16,401 nt of DNA, taken from NCBI GenBank assembly GCA_003550305.1, contig QKYT01000969.1, positions 13,179-29,579 of the forward strand. The letters are read 5' to 3'. Both the position numbers and the translations under genes were made by a program. Positions 1-9,549 of the stretch are shown here, piece by piece (position 1 is the stretch's first letter; each line of letters opens with the position of its first letter). This DNA comes from Glomus cerebriforme. Lineage: Eukaryota; Glomeromycota; Glomeromycetes; Glomerales; Glomeraceae. The notes beneath the pieces were generated by a model. The model was not told where the DNA came from, ran no database searches, and was given only the letters and a program-made list of their open reading frames with translations.

Positions 1-270
1 AAAATGCGCCACATACTTTAAGCCATATAATCAGACATGCACCCTCCCCTTAAAGACGAAAAAAAATGGAAAAAACAATAAAAACTATCAAAAAACGAGA
101 ATTAAAACAAAGAACGAATATTAGAAAGAAAGAAAAACAGAAGAAAAACAGAAATAAACAAAAAAAAAATAGGCATTAAAATGAAAAAAACAAAAGAAAC
201 CGGAAATTTTATTCATATGAAATTTTTTTTTTTAAAAAAAATTGGGACAGTCATTCTAATTGTCGATTAC
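1..270 (-). mobile_element. 3' end of a probable LTR retrotransposon (LTR edge, polypurine tract, A-rich internal remnant)
   Basis: Read on the minus strand, 55-42 is a polypurine tract (CTTTAAGGGGAGGG), directly followed by a sequence starting TGCATG at 41 that runs off the left edge. This is the layout of a polypurine tract abutting a 3' LTR that begins with TG. Positions 56-240 are A-rich low-complexity DNA with no credible reading frame. A parallel layout (LTR ending CA, then CCCCCTTAAA, then A-rich DNA) occurs at 10794-11470, which supports the reading. The LTR is cut by the window edge, so its length, partner LTR and target duplication cannot be seen. Confidence 0.35.
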
Positions 271-274
271 AGTT

Positions 275-314
275 GGTTACGCCACATACTCTATGCAATA
301 TAATCGGCGTAACC
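275..314. repeat. Inverted repeat sharing sequence with the left LTR edge
   Basis: GGTTACGCC (275-283) and GGCGTAACC (306-314) are perfect 9-bp inverted repeats around a 22-nt loop. Positions 281-305 also resemble 8-32 in direct orientation (CGCCACATACT, then ATATAATC), about 273 bp apart. This may be another LTR-derived or regulatory fragment just upstream of the nuclease-like gene. Confidence 0.4.
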
Positions 315-418
315 TGTCACACATTTCGGACGTGCGACGTGAATTTGGGGGGTATACGTAGGATAAGTAGCGTAAACCCCTGGAACAGGTTAAGATTTCC
401 CATGTTGGATCGCGTCGA

Positions 419-424
419 ACGCGT
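419..424. promoter_or_regulatory. ACGCGT element upstream of the nuclease-like gene
   Basis: ACGCGT lies 20 bp upstream of the chosen ATG. In yeasts this hexamer is the MluI cell-cycle box bound by MBF. Whether it works so here is unknown. A second copy sits just after the gene, inside the palindrome at 3330-3341. Confidence 0.15.
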
Positions 425-444
425 TTTCTTTGTGAAATATATAC

Positions 445-3252
445 ATGTCCACATCTAAAACGGTATGAAGGTTAATTGCAGATGAATTGCGATCTAGACA
501 TTAACCTTTTGTTCATCTCAAAATAGATACACGAGTATTTCGAACGAAAGGTGTCAGATTGGGATATTGTTAGATTCCTCGATGAATGTACAAGTATAGA
601 AACTTATAGACAAAAAATAGAATGCTACTTATCATCTCTCGAGTTGATAGCCAGTACTGAGAATGGTCAAAGGCGTGAAAAAGCGCAGGTGCTCCTCGAC
701 GCTTACAAGAAGGCAAGTATTAGAATTTTATTTATATCAAAGGTCTTTTTAAAGAGTAAGTGGCGTGGTAGGGACCTTCGAGCTCCCTTATCATTCAAGT
801 CTTCGAGCCGAGCCACAAAGGCTATGCTGGGGCGCAGGTGACCTTTGAGCTTGCCTGATGTTTAAAAGCCTCGAGTTAAAAGTCTCGAGCCTACTGGCAT
901 AGTCAGACACAGATGACCTTCGAGCTTGTCTGATGTCAAGATATGAAAGTATTAAGACGAAATGAATAGTTAAGGATACTACTAATTCCTTAAAATTATC
1001 ATTTTAGGGTAAATGTCCTGACAAAAAAAGATCAAAAGAATGGGAAAAGAAACGTTCGAATACGCAGATTAATATCTGTCGTTCAACTATAAACGGGACA
1101 GTGAGTGGGATAACAAATGGTGTATATGGGACTATGAGTGGAGGAGTGTTCGATGTAAAGCTTGCACCAAAGAGGAGTAATCAGAAAGAGGTAAAGATAC
1201 GTAGCTTTTTAACTAGAACTATTTAATTTGCGTTTGTTCTTAATGAATTACGATTTAATCCTTAGGACAATGATAAAGTCCAAAAAAGAGCAAAAATTAA
1301 CGATGCTACTCCTCAACGTGAACAAGAAAATCAGGTAGTTGTGTTTTAATGAATGCCCCGCAATCTATAATGATGACAATTTTATTCCGATATTATTTTT
1401 CATTAACTGACCTTGTATTTGAATGATAAAATCGATAATTTCCCTCAGGAAAGTTCTGATAATAATATGGAGTCAAATGATAGTTCGATATTAAATTCAG
1501 CAGATTCGAAAATAAATCAAGGAAATCATAGCTTGTGTTCGTCATCAACTGATCCGTCTGAAGAAGGTAATAAAGCATCTTAGTTTTTGCAACATTTCTG
1601 AGTGGATCTAACTCACACACATATATTTACATATATAGATATCGATCATGAATATTACGATGCCAGGAAACGAACAAAAATTATTTATTCGTGGGAAGAT
1701 GCAATCGACAAGATTGATTTTAGAAATACTTCAAAAAAGAATGTGAGTAAATAGTGTGGTTGTATTTATTGTACATTACTAACTATACTTTTGTCTTTTC
1801 AGTGGATTTTTGAAAATTACAATCTTTCCAATGAGTTCCGTGATTTTCAAAAGATGACGATTCAACAGGTCAAGGAAAAACCGTATTTGTGCTACAAAAA
1901 AGACATTCAAAAAATTCTGTAAGTATTGAATTCATGGATTTGCGATTATTTTAATTATATTCATTATTCTCGTGATAAAATAGGTGTCTATCGAATATAA
2001 TGTTGATTGAGCGGATAAAACCGACATATTTATCTTGCGATCTAGCGAGTTGGAATACTATTTGTCGAAGGAAAATGTCTTCCTATTTGCCATCGGTAGT
2101 TAACAATGTAATTCTGGAATATTCATTAGTAAGATTTAATTTTCTGATTTACAGATTAGATGTTAAACAACACTACAGCACTAAACAATGTCTATTCTAG
2201 TTGTTAAATTCTTTTACGCCACTGGAGGAAATGGAAGACAAATGGTGCGAAAATTTCTCCAGAGTCACAGAACTGGATAAAGGGGATAGAACTAATTTTT
2301 GCAAATGTCAAATCATATTACGAAACTTGTCAGTGTTATATTTGTTCGTTATCATAACCAATTCGATGCTAATAATATCTTTTACAGCTTTTTATTAGGC
2401 TCTACTAATAAAGATAACGAAGATACCTTTGTCCACAACGCTTTACATAACTTGATCAGTGAGATTTTCCGTGACCCGATGTTAGAATTAATATGGTTAG
2501 TTTGTAAGCATTGCGTGGATATAATCTTCATTTTTATTGAGTATCTTCTGTATATTCGTGTTAAAAGGGCAAATAGCGAGAGCACCGCCTCAAAAAGTCG
2601 ACGTCTTGGCAATAAGGAAAATGTTGCTGTTAAAGGTAATAAACCCGATTTCAAAATTTCGGCCAATACTAAAGATGAAATTCTCTTCGGGGAAGTTAAA
2701 CCAAGGGACTCATCTTCTGTATTGGTCAAAAAAGATCTAGTCAAACTTGCTGAGTATCAGGCGGGTGCCTTGGACGAGTTAGTCAAGAAATATGGAAATA
2801 AAATCGGGATGATTTCTTTTGGTATATGGGTATGTGGTAAGTATGCACAATTTGGACCGACTTTTTAGTGCATTTATTAACATTTGATTGCATTCAAAGG
2901 TGAGCATATTCGCATCTACGAGATGGACCTTAATTATGATGGAGTATACAGGATGATCTTGGTTGCAGATGTATGTGTCCCAATCGAACGGGAAAAAATT
3001 GTAGGCTTGGTGCCAGTTTTGGAGGCACTTTACAATGTTAAAGTAAGTAGCTGTTTACTGCATTGATGCAAAAATCGGCACCAACCATTTTAACATCCTT
3101 TTTTTGTGATTTTTAAGCATCGTATTTCTGAACTTTTAATGGTAATTGCTTCTAACAGCCCGCCTAGTTCACCATCACGTTCTTCATATGGTAGAATGCC
3201 TACCCCTTCGCCAAAACTTCTCAGGGTTACAATTGCTGGTCTGCAACCATAA
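445..3252 (+). CDS. 13-exon gene for a 573-residue PD-(D/E)XK nuclease-like protein (uncharacterised)
   Basis: Exons are 445-462, 527-712, 1008-1190, 1266-1334, 1449-1566, 1639-1742, 1803-1918, 1984-2128, 2201-2328, 2388-2495, 2568-2836, 2900-3042 and 3118-3252, ending TAA. They sum to 1722 nt in frame with no internal stop. Introns are GT-AG (59-114 nt) except intron 2, a 295-nt GC-AG intron. The ATG at 445 is the first that joins in frame to exon 2. Residues 1-68 look helical. Residues 69-84 and about 126-140 are rich in Lys/Arg (KKRSKEWEKKR), suggesting nuclear localisation. Residues 150-190 are Ser/Asn-rich. D419 in KPDFKI and E434-x-K436 in FGEVKP have the spacing of the PD-(D/E)XK nuclease core, followed by KKDLVKLAEYQ. 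The C-terminus is Ser/Pro-rich with several SP sites. Nuclease activity is inferred from the motif only. Exon 9's 3' end (GTCAGT donor) and exon 8's donor are the least certain joints. Confidence 0.8.
713..1007 (+). other. Oversized GC-AG intron 2 with an inserted repeat
   Basis: The donor AAG|GCAAGT is the classic strong context for GC-AG introns. The 3' end has a TACTAAT branch-like site near 980 and the acceptor ATTTTAG at 1007. The exons on both sides join in phase 0. At 295 nt it is four to five times longer than most neighbouring introns. The excess (about 750-940) is less AT-rich than the surroundings and contains imperfect repeats. A perfect GTAAGT at 756 would give the wrong phase with exon 3, so the GC donor is preferred. 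Confidence 0.65.
839..936. repeat. 75-bp spaced imperfect repeat inside intron 2
   Basis: TGACCTTTGAGCTTGCCTGATGT at 839-861 recurs with two changes at 914-936, and a shorter GACCTTCGAGCT copy lies near 772. Between them, two CTCGAG sites (870-890) form a small inverted repeat. It looks like a small inserted element in the intron. No RNA polymerase III box or target duplication was recognised. Confidence 0.4.
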
Positions 3253-3326
3253 GAAACTATATACAAAAAATCAATTGTGTATAAATGATTTTATCGAAAT
3301 TTGGGTTGAGCATTTGTACTTTAAGA

Positions 3327-3341
3327 AATAAAACGCGTTTT
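3327..3341 (+). terminator. Poly(A) signal and AAAACGCGTTTT palindrome
   Basis: AATAAA at 3327-3332 lies 75 bp after the stop codon of the nuclease-like gene and is a plausible polyadenylation signal. It overlaps the perfect 12-bp palindrome AAAACGCGTTTT (3330-3341). Confidence 0.5.
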
Positions 3342-3400
3342 CATTTTGATCATAAGTTGCCAAGATGATATCACTAAATGTTGACATTTGAAGTAGTGTT

Positions 3401-3600
3401 ACGATCCGGATGAATCCGTGATCCGCCAATCCGATTCGAAACGATCCGGATATCCGCCGGATGCATCCGGATTTATCGGATTGCGGTGTTCAATCCGGAT
3501 GATCCGGATGATCCGGATCATAACTTTTTTTTTTTTTTCGGATTGCGGTGTTCAATCCGGATGATCCGGATGATCCGGATCATAACTTTTTTTTTTTTTT
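3401..3600. repeat. ATCCGGAT palindrome cluster with an exact 62-bp tandem duplication
   Basis: The 8-bp palindrome ATCCGGAT and close variants recur many times in 3404-3583. Positions 3477-3538 and 3539-3600 are an exact 62-bp tandem duplication, including an identical 14-T tract. The block is far richer in G+C and CpG than its flanks. The identity of the copies, homopolymer included, means either very recent duplication or an assembly artefact. Confidence 0.85.
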
Positions 3601-3652
3601 AAAAAAAAAAAAATTTCTTTTTTCACTTTAGTCTCATTAAAATTTTAAATTT

Positions 3653-3860
3653 TTAACGTTTTATTAACGTTCTTCTCTTTTCTTTTCTTGTAGATTTCGG
3701 CTTGGACCTTCTGGAGAACAGTCTTGGAGGTAATTTCAATAAGGGAGGGGATTTATTCATTTTTATTTTAAGAACGTTTATTAACGTTCTTCTCTTTTCT
3801 TGTAGATTTCGGCTTGGACCTTCTGGAACTACCTTGGAGGATTTCAATAAGAAGGGGGGG
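3653..3860 (+). repeat. Tandem duplication of a 36-nt exon plus its intron
   Basis: The segment running from the branch site through the pyrimidine tract, TTGTAG acceptor and the start of an exon (ATTTCGGCTTGGACCTTCTGGA) occurs twice, with acceptors at 3693 and 3805. The first exon (3694-3729, 36 nt) ends at a GTAATT donor at 3730, and the intron 3730-3805 is 76 nt. The exon enters and leaves in the same phase, so duplication keeps the reading frame. AAGAACGTT-TATT-AACGTTCTT before the second acceptor is a perfect 9-bp hairpin with a branch-like TTATTAAC over its loop. The array at 14024-16401 has the same design. Confidence 0.6.
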
Positions 3861-4073
3861 GATTTATTTTCCAGCGAGATCGATTTATTAAAACAATGTA
3901 TTATCAAGCTTGAGGCCAAGAATGTTGAGCTTAAGGCCAGAGTTACGAAATTGGAAGATAAACTTAACCTGTACCCCGGGTATAGGTTATTATCCTGTAC
4001 CGGGGGGCACAGATTCTTATCCTGTGCCCCCTCAAAATTTGATTGGTCCAAAACATGTAGCATGTTTTTTTAA
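3694..4073 (+). pseudogene. Coiled-coil gene fragment (partial)
   Basis: After the two duplicated exon starts (FRLGPSGEQSW and FRLGPSGTTLED), the frame from 3806 stays open to a TGA at 4071-4073. Its middle, near 3875-3970, has a clear heptad pattern (EIDLLKQCIIKLEAKNVELK, then more Glu/Lys/Leu). This is a short coiled coil of a kind I associate with large repeat-rich families in Rhizophagus-like genomes. After the coiled coil the sequence enters hairpin-rich DNA and loses protein-like character. No start codon with a plausible promoter was found, and no downstream domain follows. It may be an exon of a truncated gene or a pseudogene. A short intron within 3979-4012 (GTATAG to CACAG) cannot be excluded. 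Confidence 0.4.
3968..4035. repeat. Two adjacent G/C-rich stem-loops
   Basis: GGTATAGG pairs with CCTGTACC (one G-U wobble), and GGGGGCACAG pairs perfectly with CTGTGCCCCC across ATTCTTATC. Both share a TTATCCTGT segment, so one hairpin may be a diverged copy of the other. They stand out sharply in AT-rich surroundings. Confidence 0.5.
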
Positions 4074-4301
4074 AGGTCGGTATTTATTTTTCATATTTTC
4101 GGCTAATTAATTTTAAGATTCTTCTTTGTCTTAGTGAATATATAATAAAAATTTAAGAAATTTGACACGAAAAAAATCTTTAGTGTACTCTTATTTTTTA
4201 TTTTCATTTCTAATTTTTCTCAGTTTATGAAATTATATTAACATTAAATTTTTTATTGATATTTAAAGAAAAGAATTAAAATTTTAAAATTTAAAGAATA
4301 T
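4074..4301. other. AT-rich spacer between converging gene fragments
   Basis: No coding frame, repeat family or RNA gene was recognised. It separates the plus-strand coiled-coil fragment from the 3' end of the minus-strand RTC4-like gene. Confidence 0.5.
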
Positions 4302-5405
4302 CTACTCTTTATGTACATAATCACCAAAATTAGTGCTATCTTCCATAATTTTTCTAACTTCTTCAAGTGGTATATTACCTCTATTCTGAAAAACCAAACG
4401 CAATGTAGTCTCAGGAACTAAAACTTCTTGCAAATAATCTACTGGCTTTTTGGGATAAACTAAATTATATGCTAACAAATTATTAAATAAAAAAAAATTT
4501 GAAAGAACATCACCAATAAGAATTAATCCTTTTGAACCATAATACCCAGGCTATAAAAATTTGTAATATCAATATATAAACTCTGTAAATTAAAAATAAT
4601 AAATTAAACAAATTAAAAATAAAATTGAACATACCCTCAATATTTTGAAATGACTCATTATTGACATTGGAGTTTCTGCCTTTCTTATTCCAACTTGTTG
4701 ACATATTTCTATAGAAAAATCCTGGTAATAACTGTTGACTTTCTTATTAACAATATCAAGAAGTTTATCCTTCATTTGAACTATTTGTGATTCTAATAAT
4801 TCAAAATTAATTTTCATGGGATAGCCTTTTTGAATGCCATCAGAAATAATTGTTGTTTCTGCAAAATGAACTTTACAAAATAAATAACAGTCCTCTTATG
4901 TAGGTATTTCTAATATAAAAGTTTGTATATTACTAAATAAAACCACATGTGCATGATATGTGATACATATCAGAGTATTTAATAAATCACGAATTTTTGA
5001 TAGAAGTGGATAGGGTAAGAATTCTATACAAAAAGGACATTTGTTACCTATTAAATAATTAAAATTTATTATTATACAGTATACAACTGATTTTTTCTTA
5101 AAAAAAATAATAATAAACAGTAAATTAACCTAAAAGAGAAGATTATGCACTCATAATGCCATTTTTTTTTACCTATATTTTTTTTTAGTTTAATATTATA
5201 TAAAATAATTATTAACCAAAAAATTACTAAAGAAATTTCAGCCAAACTTTAAAAATTTATAGGATTATTTTCTTTTTCAAGATGATTTTCTATTATAAAA
5301 TAAACAATTAAAAAAAATCAAACTAAAAAAATTAAATTAAAAAAAACTTTATATTTAACCAAATTTTGAAGTTTATTTTTCTTTTTTTTACTATTCTGAG
5401 ATGTA

Positions 5406-5521
5406 TAGTGCCCAACAACAAGTTACCGATCACCTATAAATTAAGATAATTATTGTATAAATATATTTTCATGTAAACATTTTTTTGATAATTAATTTAC
5501 TTTTATAGTATAAGTAAAGTT
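5406..5521 (+). repeat. Left terminal inverted repeat of the Tc1/mariner-like element
   Basis: About 116 bp pair with 9077-9195. Shared blocks include ACCTATAAATTAAGATAATT, CATGTAAACATTTTTT and ATAGTATAAGTAAAGTT. Weaker similarity continues inward to about 5570. Confidence 0.85.
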
Positions 5522-5603
5522 GATCATCTATTTTCATTAAAAATTATATGAAATTTTAATAAAAATTGATCATTATATGGTGCGGGAAACCTATACTTGA
5601 CAA

Positions 5604-5651
5604 TCACGTGATGATATTTCAATTTTTTAACACAAGTTTCATATCACGTGA
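5604..5651. repeat. Paired subterminal TCACGTGA palindromes
   Basis: TCACGTGA occurs at 5604-5611 and 5644-5651 near the left end of the transposon, and again at 8302-8309 towards the other end, each side just outside the transposase gene. Such subterminal sites could bind transposase or a host bHLH factor. This is inference from position only. Confidence 0.35.
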
Positions 5652-5862
5652 TCAGGAATTGTCCAATAAAAAATGTGAATTTTTACATGTTACACTGTTC
5701 ATTTTACGTCAAAATGAACTTTTTACTCATTTGAATCTCTTTAATATTTGAATTATATTTTATTGTAATGCTAAAAACACATATTAATTTAATATTAATT
5801 AACTAAGAAAATTATTAATGAAGGTGAATTATAAATAAACAAAACCAAAATTTATTAATTTA

Positions 5863-8142
5863 TTAATCCATTAATCTTTCAATATTTTCAGGTAATCGAC
5901 GATGTGATTTGTATTTATTAACAGCCCACTCAGCAGTTCTACCCTCCAATCCTTTATTGTACACATCCATATATCTCCATGACTTGTGTGCAAACTTGCG
6001 AATAGTTATAATGGGGACGTTAACAAGAACTTCTGGGATCTTTCTTATTAAATCTGCAAAATTATAACTGCATATTCATCTGGTCTCTCATTTTGCAAAG
6101 TCCCAGTATCACTCTATAAAGTTGCACTCACAATGGAATTTTGGGTAACGTTCAAAAATATGGCCCTTTTTAATAATTGCCTCTTCTAATATTGACCTTT
6201 GTTCGCAAAAATCTGGTTGTAGTGACATAATCCTTCGTGCATAATAGTTTATTCTTTCTGGATTAATATCATCATTTTTTCCAGAGTACTGTTCACACAT
6301 CAGACGTATTCCCTCTGTTGGCCAAAGGTTTCATTCTTTGAGCACTTGCTTAATACCCTTTGGTTGTCCTTTTAATTTATGATTATTCAGAAATATCATA
6401 GATTGTACACATCTTTCACCATGCTCATTAATATACCAACTATCACGAATCTTAGACTGTACTCCTTCAGGACTTAAATTCATTCTTGATGCAATAAGTG
6501 CATCAGTAACTATTGCATTATAGTTTATTGATTGATCAAAATAAAAAATACCAATACATCCATGATGTAATAACTCGAATATTGGAATTGATTGATGAAT
6601 CAGCTAAAGTAAACAAGAAAAAAATTCAATTTTTTAAATTTTACCATTCAATGAATAAGAAAAAGATTTTTAATAACCTGGTCTAACATATGTTCTGATT
6701 TTCAATACCCATCTGTTTGTATGGATCGAAGAACAAAAACTTCTTTATTTCCAATATGTGAATTTGCTTGTAATTGTTCATCGGATAACTGTAATAATCC
6801 ATGACATGAACAAAGAAAAGCTGAAACCATAATTGAGCATCCAATATGTTTTGAGCGTAAAATATCCTCATTCTCTCTTATCCAAATTTTCCACTGCCTA
6901 TCATTCGCATAAAAGTGGCACTCGTCATGTGTTACTTGCACTAATTCCTTTTCTCCTGATTTAAGTGAAGGTTCCAAAACAATATCCAACATATCACTAT
7001 CAAAGTCTTTCATAGACTTCCTATATCCAAACATTCTTTTTAACCACTCTTTTCTATATGCCACCACATCTGGCCTCTCATGCCCATCATAATAAACTCC
7101 TTTTTTTTTTTGTCATATTTGAATCCCACTTATGCATATAATTTTGACATGTTTTTTCACAAATTGTGCTTTTTTTGATATATCCTGTCAACTTTGGAAA
7201 CATTGTTTCTTCAATATAAATTTTTAAGTTTCTTGGGGAACGTGACTCCGGTACTTGCTGTCATAACCATATAAGGCATTTTTCTTTAAAATCCTCATTA
7301 TCTACCAAGCTTTCTAATTTTGTATGTTTTCCTTGGTGATAAACAAGAAGCTCTCCTGTTCGTAGAAAGTGAGTTTCCCATTTCCAGATACATCATGCCA
7401 TATAGTCACCTTTATTCTATATGATTTGTGCAATATTATTGCTGATATTCATTTTACCTTCTCCATCTAATAACAACTGAATGAATCTGCGTATACTTAG
7501 GCATCGTAGATAATCATAGGTAAAGATTTTTTTATTATTCTTTGCAGATTTTGATATAATACATTGCTGGTCTATTTCTTCTAATCATGTATATAGATTA
7601 TTAACGGAAAATAGTAGATTTTTTATAATTTGAGATGGAGATAATTGTGATAGTTATGGAGATGATCATGACGGAGATGATTATGATGGAGATAATTGTG
7701 ATTGAAATGATTGTGATGAATACAATGTTTCTGAACTTTTAAAAAATGCATCAAGAGTCTTCATTCCTTTTATCTCATTTTCTAATTTCTGTTTTTCTTT
7801 TTCTTTTCTCCATACTGTAATCCTCAAATTTCCTGTATATACTGCTTTGATATGATGATTAGCACCCTTATGCCAGTGAAGAGTTTCGATAATAAGCCTC
7901 TTCCCTACTTCATCAAATTCTTTTAATTCTTCTCCTGTTCAGCTAATAATTTCATCATCTGATCATTCTTCACTTTCTGTCCATTCTTCAATAATATCAT
8001 TTTCCATATATTTTTCATCTTCAACAGCCTCTATTTCTTTCATGACAGTTTCTTCTAAAATAACTTGATCTTGAGATACATAACATTCTTTTTTCCTAGG
8101 TATCTTACTAACTTGTTTTTGTCATTTTGTTTTACGTGGCAT
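5863..8142 (-). pseudogene. DDE transposase pseudogene of the Tc1/mariner-like element
   Basis: The likely start is the ATG at 8142 (MPRKTK) and the end is the TAA at 5865-5863 after KYKSHRRLPENIERLMD. The N-terminal part is acidic, followed by a Ser/Gln-rich tract (about 7720-7630) and TYDYLRCLSIRRFIQLLLDG. The catalytic core is recognisable. The first Asp is in VTHDECHFYAND (codon 6926-6924), the second in FDQSINYNA (6537-6535) and the Glu in CNFIE (6114-6112). A GT-AG intron (6677-6604, 74 nt) with good splice sites lies between the first and second Asp. At least six in-frame TGA codons fall where related proteins have Arg, and there are frameshifts, one at the T-run near 7095-7110. All three catalytic residues survive, but no continuous protein can be made. 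It belongs to the large fungal IS630/Tc1-like transposase family. Confidence 0.8.
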
Positions 8143-8591
8143 CAATAAAGTCAGATCGAAATTTTCTCATTTATATTGTGATAATTTTCTCATGAATAAG
8201 AAGTTTTTCTCATGATCAAATGAATATGATAATTCAGGCTAGCACTAAAATATCATAATTTTGGCCTGAATTATAAAAAATTTTGACTAATAAGATAGCA
8301 TTCACGTGATTAGATTTGTTTCAAATTTAGGCCGATCATATAAAAATCAGTCAATTTTAAATGCTTATAACTTTTTATATAGATCTATTTTCAAAAATCT
8401 GACCGGTAATTTGATAGTACTTGTCTTGAAGAATAAAACTACCAGTTTATTTTCTTTAAACTTTATTTTTTAAAATTTTATAAGATTTTTAAATACTACA
8501 ATTTTATTGTTGAATATAGTTTACTTGCACCATATTTCAGGTTTTATTAGAAAAATTAGCATTTTAATAGAAATTTTAGGTATTATTATAA

Positions 8592-9042
8592 TATTAAAAT
8601 AATTTGTATTATTATGATAATTTTTTTAAATAAAATTATTTAATATAATTTATAATATATAATTATAAAATATTATTAAAATTAATGAAATAGTTGGTAA
8701 ATTACATACTTTTAATTGCCATCTGCCAATTATTTGTAAATCATTACTAAATTATTTACCAAATTTTAGCCAGATCTAATAAACTAAATTTGGCCAAAAT
8801 TTTTTTATTAAAAATATACAAATCTTACTATTTATTTTTTAACTTTTTTATAATAATCAATCAAAATTTAAAATTATAATTTATTCTTTAGCTCAATAAT
8901 TTACAAACAATTAATATTAAATATATATAACTTGCTGGTTATTTCATTAATTTTAATGATATTTTGTAATAATATACTATAAATTATGACAAATAATTAT
9001 ATTTAAAAAAAATTTCATAATAATACAAATTATTTTAATATA
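8592..9042. repeat. AT-rich foldback (long inverted repeat) inside the transposon
   Basis: Positions 8592-8697 and 8936-9042 are inverted copies of about 107 bp each. Shared blocks include TATTAAAATAATTTGTATTA and ATTAAAATTAATGAAATA. They are separated by about 238 bp. This may be a nested MITE or an internal extension of the element's own end sequence, upstream of the transposase start. Confidence 0.6.
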
Positions 9043-9076
9043 ATTTTTAATAAAAATATATTTTAACTTAATAATA

Positions 9077-9195
9077 AACTTTACTTATACTATAAAAAGT
9101 AAGTTAATTATCAAAAAAAAATGTTTACATGAGAGTATATTTGTGTGATAATTATCTTAATTTATAGGTAACTGATAACTTATTGCCGGACACTG
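9077..9195 (-). repeat. Right terminal inverted repeat of the Tc1/mariner-like element
   Basis: This is the inverted partner of 5406-5521. It keeps the more ancestral-looking terminus CAGTGTCC, while the left end has C-to-T and similar transitions. Confidence 0.85.
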
Positions 9196-9549
9196 TATTT
9201 TGTTATAATACAGACCTTTTAGAAGGTTTGGCATTTTCAAATCTACTTTTAATTCTTTTTTTTTGAAGTACATCCTTATAATCTCATTTTATTGTAAGAA
9301 ATTAATTCATTAAATAAAATATATATTAAAACTTACCTTTTGGTTTTATCATTGCCAGATTTTTAATTCCATTATTTTATGACTCTTTTTTTTGAAACAG
9401 CTTCTTTTACTAATCTATCAAGTAAAATATAAAAATCCTTTGCAGTTTCAGGTTTAGCTTTTACTATTTGCTAAACTTTATACCAAATTTAGTTTAAAAG
9501 ATATTCATAATCATCATCTTGCATAATATTATTGGCAGTTGCATTTTGC

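Larger units (their letters stand above)
5406..9195 (-). mobile_element. Tc1/mariner (IS630)-superfamily DNA transposon, 3790 bp, degenerate
   Basis: The element has long terminal inverted repeats. The right end read inward is CAGTGTCCGGCAATAAGTTA and the left end is TAGTGCCCAACAACAAGTTA, the CAGTG-type terminus of this superfamily. It is flanked by the TA dinucleotide (5404-5405 and 9196-9197), the expected target duplication. Inside is one DDE transposase pseudogene on the minus strand. The rest is AT-rich with a foldback (8592-9042) and subterminal TCACGTGA palindromes. It sits within an exon of the RTC4-like gene, in the same orientation. Differences between the two inverted repeats, plus many stops and frameshifts, show an old insertion that can no longer move on its own. 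Confidence 0.85.

Noticed and set aside
273..458. 61-codon open frame upstream of the nuclease-like gene
   Set aside because: It has no protein-like features and overlaps an inverted repeat. The ATG at 445 in another frame joins cleanly to exon 2.
551..841. Open frame continuing past exon 2 into intron 2
   Set aside because: Its first 54 codons are real exon 2, but the rest runs through a repeat-bearing intron. The GC-AG join at 712/1008 gives a much longer protein-like frame.
2382..2744. 120-codon minus-strand open frame
   Set aside because: It lies antisense to exons 10 and 11 of the nuclease-like gene and has no family features.
3910..4110. Second open frame with YPVPGG/YPVPP repeats
   Set aside because: It arises from the two hairpins at 3968-4035. 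The coiled-coil frame upstream is more convincing, though a splice into this frame cannot be fully excluded.
6109..8142. TGA as a sense codon (alternative genetic code) in the transposase
   Set aside because: TGA falls at Arg rather than Trp positions, TAA, TAG and frameshifts also occur, and the intact gene at 445-3252 needs no recoding.
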